From: Halothece sp. MAG
GTDB taxonomy: Bacteria > Cyanobacteriota > Cyanobacteriia > Cyanobacteriales > Rubidibacteraceae
Direction of reading: 5' to 3'
Assembly: GCA_018610095.1 (NCBI GenBank)
Contig: JAHEOB010000137.1
Coordinates: 1-16,253 of the forward strand
Length of the DNA: 16,253 nt
In this document: piece by piece, positions 12,882-16,253 of the stretch
How positions within the stretch are numbered: the first letter of the stretch is position 1
How the letters are laid out: the number at the start of each line of letters is the position of its first letter
The notes under the pieces: generated by a model
Database searches by the model: none
The model's input: the letters and a program-made list of their open reading frames with translations, nothing else
Told to the model about the DNA's origin: nothing
Program-made: the position numbers and the translations under genes

Positions 12882-14141
12882 CTAATCAGTATTAATGACA
12901 CTCTCATCAGGATTCACTAAGCGCAGCAATTTTTGTTTGATCTGGAGATCAAATACCTCCCATTTTAATCTGGCATATTCGGAATGCTCATTAAAGCCAT
13001 ATAAAAATCCTAGGGGAACTTCAAAGCCCCCTGCCATGTAACGCCCTCCACCAAAATATCGTCCTTGCGTATCGCGACCAAAGGCTTCTTTAATAAACTC
13101 ATCAGGATCAAGGGTTAACTTCGTGGTGCGTAGCGAACCAATGACCACTTCTAGTTCTTCATCTTCATTATGAACAATTCCATACACCACTGCCGTATGA
13201 ACATTTTCTTCGGTCACCAGAAAATCCGTGGCTTGAGGAATGGCATCGCGATCATCGTAGCGTAAATAACCCACCCCAGCGATTGAAAAATTATTCTTAA
13301 CAATGCGATTTCGGAGTGAACGCTCAATCACATCCATGACTCGTTTCGAACGAGACATTTGGAGAACCGCATCCAGTAGTTGGGCATCGTAAAAGCGACT
13401 CAAATAAGCCGCCGCCAGAAAATCTTCTTCTTGGGCTTGCATTAAGCGATTGGTATCAGAACGCAAGCCGTGCATCAGGGCAGTAGCACATTTAATGTGC
13501 TTACTATTACTGGTATTAAATTGTAGTAATCCCGCCTGAATATATTGGGTTAACATCGTAGCTGTGGAGCGAGTTTGAGCCCGTATATCCACAAATTCTG
13601 CATCCAGGTCTTCTTGCTCACTATGATGATCAATGACAATCATAATCGGGAGTTTTTGTTCCCGCACAAAGGGCATTAATTGGCTAGTTGTCCCTTGATT
13701 ATCGATTAAAACACACCCTTGATAAACAGAAAGGTCTCTTTCTTTGAGAGTTTGAATGCCCCATCGCTTGGCAGGTAAGCCTGTTAATTTCACAAGGGCA
13801 ATATTTTCTTGATGGGAAAGGATGCCCGCATAGACAATATCACACTGGATGTCGTATTGCTGGGCAATTAATTGATAAGCCCAAGCACTTGACAGGGCAT
13901 CGGGATCAGGAAAGTCTTGGATAATGACCAGTTGTCTTTCTCCCCGATGTCGATCTAGGGTGTCTTTAAATATTTTCAGGATATCTTCTAAGGAAGTATC
14001 ACTATTGATATAACTCTGCTTACGCTCTTTTGCCAATGATGAATAATGATTCTTGTCATAGCTATTGTCTCCTTGAATAGCATTGCCATTCGTAGGAAAC
14101 GATGGCGTTTTAGAGGGTTCATCAAGATGGGATGTCATCAT
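12882..14141 (-). CDS. DHH/DHHA1 family phosphoesterase (NrnA-like)
   Basis: The 419-residue protein has an N-terminal DHH domain with metal-ligand motifs DFPDPDALSSA (76-86), LIDNQG (145-150, D147), DHHSEQ (171-176) and GLRSDT (225-230). The DHHA1-like C-terminal domain carries FGGGRYMAGG (363-372). Relatives (NrnA, RecJ, GdpP) cleave short RNAs, pAp, DNA or cyclic dinucleotides using two manganese ions. In NrnA the first motif is HxxPDGD; here the leading histidine is replaced by D76 (DFPDPD), which may change metal binding. The GGGH of DHHA1 domains is GGGR here. About 45 N-terminal residues are polar and likely disordered. The substrate is not determined; the cyanobacterial branch is distinct. 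It forms an operon with sixA. Confidence 0.85.
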   Translation of the reverse strand: MMTSHLDEPSKTPSFPTNGNAIQGDNSYDKNHYSSLAKERKQSYINSDTSLEDILKIFKDTLDRHRGERQLVIIQDFPDPDALSSAWAYQLIAQQYDIQCDIVYAGILSHQENIALVKLTGLPAKRWGIQTLKERDLSVYQGCVLIDNQGTTSQLMPFVREQKLPIMIVIDHHSEQEDLDAEFVDIRAQTRSTATMLTQYIQAGLLQFNTSNSKHIKCATALMHGLRSDTNRLMQAQEEDFLAAAYLSRFYDAQLLDAVLQMSRSKRVMDVIERSLRNRIVKNNFSIAGVGYLRYDDRDAIPQATDFLVTEENVHTAVVYGIVHNEDEELEVVIGSLRTTKLTLDPDEFIKEAFGRDTQGRYFGGGRYMAGGFEVPLGFLYGFNEHSEYARLKWEVFDLQIKQKLLRLVNPDESVINTD

Positions 14142-14279
14142 AATATCCAGATTAGGGTTAATAATCCATCGCCAATTATATAACCGACATTACGTGATTT
14201 GATTTGGCGTTTTCTAATTTTGACTTGAGCTTTACCAAAAAGACAACTCAATCTCCTTGATATGGTTCTGGATATTATG
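14139..14279. repeat. 13-bp perfect inverted repeat flanking the leader of the DHH gene
   Basis: CATAATATCCAGA (14139-14151) and its exact complement TCTGGATATTATG (14267-14279) lie 115 bases apart. The first copy overlaps the start codon of the DHH phosphoesterase gene. A smaller stem, CGCCAA (14170-14175) with TTGGCG (14204-14209), lies between them. It could be a leader structure that hides the start codon, or the ends of a tiny mobile repeat. Confidence 0.5.
14175..14180 (-). promoter_or_regulatory. Possible -10 box for the DHH-sixA operon
   Basis: On the minus strand TATAAT (14180-14175) lies 34 bases before the ATG. No convincing -35 box is seen at the normal distance. If used, transcription would start inside the 13-bp inverted repeat unit and drop its upstream arm. 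Confidence 0.35.
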
Positions 14280-14316
14280 CTACTTTAGCTTGGTGTTTGC
14301 TAAACGGAAAGTTTGA

Positions 14317-14814
14317 CTAAATGCCTATGACATATTTTCGCCATTCGTGATTGCGGTTTCCTTGGAGATGTCGCGCCAATTCAAAGTGCAAGCTACTATA
14401 AGGGCGACGAGGTGAACGGGATAAGGGCATATCTGCTTCTTTGGGGGTTCGATTGCCTTTTTTGACGTTGCACTTGACACAAGCAGCAACAATATTATCC
14501 CAACGATCACCGCCACCACGAGAACGAGGAATGACATGATCCAATGTTAATTGGTCTTTTTTATAACCACAGTATTGGCAACGGTGACCATCTCGTTCTA
14601 GAATATTACGGCGAGTTAATGGAATTTCCTTGTAAGGAACCCGAACATAGTACCGCAAACGGATAACAGTCGGTAAGGGAAATCCAGTATGAATGAGGGT
14701 TTCGTTATATTCTAGCTGTTCTGCTTTCCCTTTGAGCAACAGAACCACCGCTCTTCGCCAGCTAGTCAAGTTGAGCGGTTCATAGGAAGCATTTAGCACC
14801 AAAACCTTGCTCAT
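14317..14814 (-). CDS. HNH endonuclease
   Basis: The 165-residue protein has a leading domain (VLVLNASYEPLNLTSWRRAV, 4-23) found in a widespread cyanobacterial HNH family. A beta-beta-alpha-metal HNH site follows: zinc knuckle cysteines C79 and C82 (CQYC) and C112 and C115 (CVKC), catalytic LDHVIPRSRGG (H93), and N107 in DRWDNIVAAC. All expected residues are present, so nuclease activity is plausible. No toxin-immunity pair, restriction gene or phage gene surrounds it, and most cyanobacterial genomes carry a copy, so a housekeeping role in DNA metabolism is more likely than defence. The exact role is unknown. The ATG at 14814 has no clear ribosome binding site. Confidence 0.9.
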   Translation of the reverse strand: MSKVLVLNASYEPLNLTSWRRAVVLLLKGKAEQLEYNETLIHTGFPLPTVIRLRYYVRVPYKEIPLTRRNILERDGHRCQYCGYKKDQLTLDHVIPRSRGGGDRWDNIVAACVKCNVKKGNRTPKEADMPLSRSPRRPYSSLHFELARHLQGNRNHEWRKYVIGI

Positions 14815-14907
14815 GGGCTTAAAATAAATGTATACTTATATTACTCCAGATGGTAGCATAAGCCTGCTATTGGTTAAAAACTGAGACCTTAAGCTGAGTT
14901 TAAGATT

Positions 14908-15801
14908 TTACCCAACTTTTTGGGCTATTCTGAGCTTAGCAGAACGAGCCCGAGGATTTTGGTGATTTTCTTCGGCAGAGGCGGTGATAGGTTTTTTAGT
15001 CGCAACATGGAGTTGGGGATGATTGCGAAAGTGGTGTTTCACGAGTCGATCTTCTAGACTGTGAAAGGAAATAATGGCGATTTTTCCTTGGGGTTTTAGC
15101 CAATTCGGCGCAATTTCCAGTAAAATTTTGAGATTGTCTAGTTCATTATTAACCGCAATGCGAAGTGCTTGGAATACCCGAGTCGCTGGATGAATTCTAC
15201 CATAGCGTTTTTTAGGTGGGAAACATAGCGCGATCGCGCTAGCAAGTTCAGTGGTTGTCTGAAAGGGGCGATTTTTGACAAGTTTGCGGGCAATTTTGCG
15301 AGAATATCGTTCTTCGCCATAGTGGTAAAACAAATCCGCGAGGCTTGTTTCATCCCAGTGGTTAATAATGTCACTGGCAGTTAAGGATTGATGAGGATTC
15401 ATCCGCATATCTAAATCGGCTTCTTTCTGGAAACTAAACCCTCTTTCGGGGGTATCCAATTGATGAGAATTTACCCCTAAATCAGCCAAAATGCCATCAA
15501 ACGTAGCTGGTTGGCAATCAAAATTGGCAAAATTCGTATGATAAAATTCAATTTGATTATTATCGACAAAAGATAAAGTTTGTTTGGCTTGCGCGATCGC
15601 GCTTTCATCTTGATCGAGGGCAGTAATTTTAACATAGGGAACAGTTTTTAAAATTAATGCACTATGTCCTCCTCCGCCAACGGTTGCATCGAGATAATGT
15701 CCATGTTCCTTAATTTCTAATCCTTGAATAACAGCTTCTGGTAAAACTGGCAAGTGATAGGATGAAATAATTTCACTTAAGTCAAGCTCTTGAAAAGTCA
15801 T
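14908..15801 (-). CDS. rsmH: 16S rRNA (cytosine(1402)-N4)-methyltransferase RsmH
   Basis: The 297-residue protein (older name MraW) methylates N4 of C1402 in the ribosomal P site. It has HLPVLPEAVIQGL (16-28), SAM motif I DATVGGGGHS (38-47), DQD (63-65), and ADLGVNSHQLDTPERGFSF (106-124), which is diagnostic of RsmH. The C-terminal ISFHSLEDRLVKHHFR and PRARSAKLRIA motifs are present. Length is normal. In many bacteria rsmH starts the division (dcw) cluster; here it stands alone between an HNH gene and a divergent membrane gene, as is common in cyanobacteria. A HIP1 octamer sits inside it twice (15230 and 15593). Confidence 0.96.
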   Translation of the reverse strand: MTFQELDLSEIISSYHLPVLPEAVIQGLEIKEHGHYLDATVGGGGHSALILKTVPYVKITALDQDESAIAQAKQTLSFVDNNQIEFYHTNFANFDCQPATFDGILADLGVNSHQLDTPERGFSFQKEADLDMRMNPHQSLTASDIINHWDETSLADLFYHYGEERYSRKIARKLVKNRPFQTTTELASAIALCFPPKKRYGRIHPATRVFQALRIAVNNELDNLKILLEIAPNWLKPQGKIAIISFHSLEDRLVKHHFRNHPQLHVATKKPITASAEENHQNPRARSAKLRIAQKVG

Positions 15802-15925
15802 ATTTAATTGTTACTAACTCATTTACCTATTTTATTTGATGAGGAATCGTATAAGCTCGCTATAGTGGTTTCCAATCAAACCGCATTTGCTTTGCTTCCC
15901 AATCGAAATCATTGGATTAGTGAGA

Positions 15926-16253
15926 ATGACGATGAGATGGCAACGGAAATCAAATTTACTATTCATTTTAATGATTGGTACAATATTACGCTTTACCAAT
16001 TTAGAAGAAAAACCACTATGGCTTGATGAAATTATTACAGGATTGTTTACCTTTGGAAAAGGATATCAAGCAATTCCTAAAGAAACCTTTTTGAGTCTTA
16101 ATAAAATCACGACTTTGTTTGAGTATGAGGCAACAAGTTGTTCTGAAATCGCGCAGTTATTAGCGGAACAATCGACACATCCACCGCTTTTTTTCTGTTT
16201 AATGCACCAGTGGTTAGGAATAGCACAAAATTGGTTTGGGGAGGCTTCCTTAG
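15926..16253 (+). CDS. Probable membrane glycosyltransferase of the GT39/ArnT (PMT) type, N-terminus only
   Basis: The frame is open from the start region to the window edge (109 codons), so the gene continues beyond it. It begins with basic residues and a hydrophobic helix (LLFILMIGTILRF), then NLEEKPLWLDEIITGLFTFG. An R-F-x-L-x-x-x-x-LWLDE pattern in the first lumenal or periplasmic loop is typical of polyprenyl-phosphate-dependent glycosyltransferases, where the acidic pair after LW acts in catalysis. Possible starts are ATG 15926, ATG 15932 and GTG 15920; none has a strong ribosome binding site. It is divergent from rsmH, about 125 bases away. An overlapping frame at 15808-16026 lacks any family signature and is not used. 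Confidence 0.55.
   Translation, partial: MTMRWQRKSNLLFILMIGTILRFTNLEEKPLWLDEIITGLFTFGKGYQAIPKETFLSLNKITTLFEYEATSCSEIAQLLAEQSTHPPLFFCLMHQWLGIAQNWFGEASL

Larger units (their letters stand above)
1238..15600. repeat. Nine scattered HIP1 octamers (GCGATCGC)
   Basis: Copies start at 1238, 4671, 6909, 7118, 10890, 11196, 11923, 15230 and 15593. All lie inside genes, and most are extended by a further G or C. About 0.25 copies would be expected by chance in 16 kb. HIP1 over-representation is a hallmark of many cyanobacterial genomes. This is a composition signature, not a single unit. Confidence 0.9.

Noticed and set aside
14142..14256. A short minus-strand frame of about 38 codons after an AAGGAGA in the DHH gene leader, ending over its ATG
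   Set aside because: It needs a TTG start and has no motif; an open frame this short is common by chance. Possible leader peptide, but unsupported.
14317..14814. HNH nuclease as part of a defence or mobile system
   Set aside because: No methylase, immunity, integrase or phage gene adjoins it, and this HNH family is near-universal in cyanobacteria.
15808..16026. A 72-residue plus-strand frame starting at TTG
   Set aside because: It overlaps, in another frame, the better-supported membrane glycosyltransferase start, uses a weak start codon and has no recognisable motif.
1..16253. CRISPR arrays, tRNA or rRNA genes, prophage genes
   Set aside because: Reading both strands showed no regularly spaced repeats, no tRNA cloverleaf or T-loop signature, and no phage structural genes. 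A short or degenerate tRNA could be missed without a search.

Overview
The window comes from a cyanobacterium. The evidence is chlorophyll-binding antenna proteins of the IsiA/CP43-prime family, a PsaL-like domain, the ndhC-ndhK-ndhJ cluster in its usual order, a CSP41-type epimerase, and nine copies of the HIP1 octamer GCGATCGC where chance predicts well under one. The genus cannot be fixed from the sequence. Base composition is moderately AT-rich.

Layout. Positions 1-898 (minus) hold most of an ABC transporter ATPase that looks like the ferric-iron type (FutC/FbpC), cut by the window edge. A short-chain dehydrogenase (1040-1738, plus) follows and ends in a clear intrinsic terminator. Positions 1844-2090 carry no protein but hold what looks like a decayed IS200/IS605-type element with a structured omega-RNA-like right end. 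Then comes a light-harvesting module: a Crp/Fnr-family regulator (2106-2705, minus) divergent from a two-gene operon. That operon encodes an IsiA-like protein (2804-3826) and an IsiA-like protein fused to a PsaL-like domain (3872-5368). The 98-bp gap between regulator and operon contains back-to-back promoters, a palindrome and a repeated TAATTTGCAA motif.

Next are two small cysteine-rich proteins (5533-5682 and 5763-6053) and an alpha/beta-hydrolase-fold protein that has glycine at the nucleophile position (6092-6880). The hydrolase gene overlaps tail-to-tail with a precorrin-2 C20-methyltransferase gene (6858-7559, minus). A Tat-type Rieske lipoprotein (7613-8041, minus) lies upstream of the methyltransferase gene. 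The gene-free stretch 8042-8451 holds a promoter/terminator pair that could make a very short RNA, plus a second IS200/IS605-like right end (8281-8402).

The rest is mostly housekeeping. It comprises ndhC-ndhK-ndhJ (8452-10124, minus, tightly coupled), DUF2062-pyrR (10241-11329, minus), a CSP41b-like epimerase (11430-12368, plus), and sixA with a DHH phosphoesterase (12378-14141, minus). An HNH endonuclease (14317-14814, minus), rsmH (14908-15801, minus) and the start of a probable membrane glycosyltransferase (from about 15926, plus) complete it.

The most connected biology is at the left. A probable iron transporter ATPase and an antenna operon with its own divergent regulator suggest remodelling of the photosystem I antenna under iron or redox stress; this is inference from context. 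The most unusual observation is the pair of protein-less IS200/IS605 right ends that share end sequences and keep compensated RNA stems.
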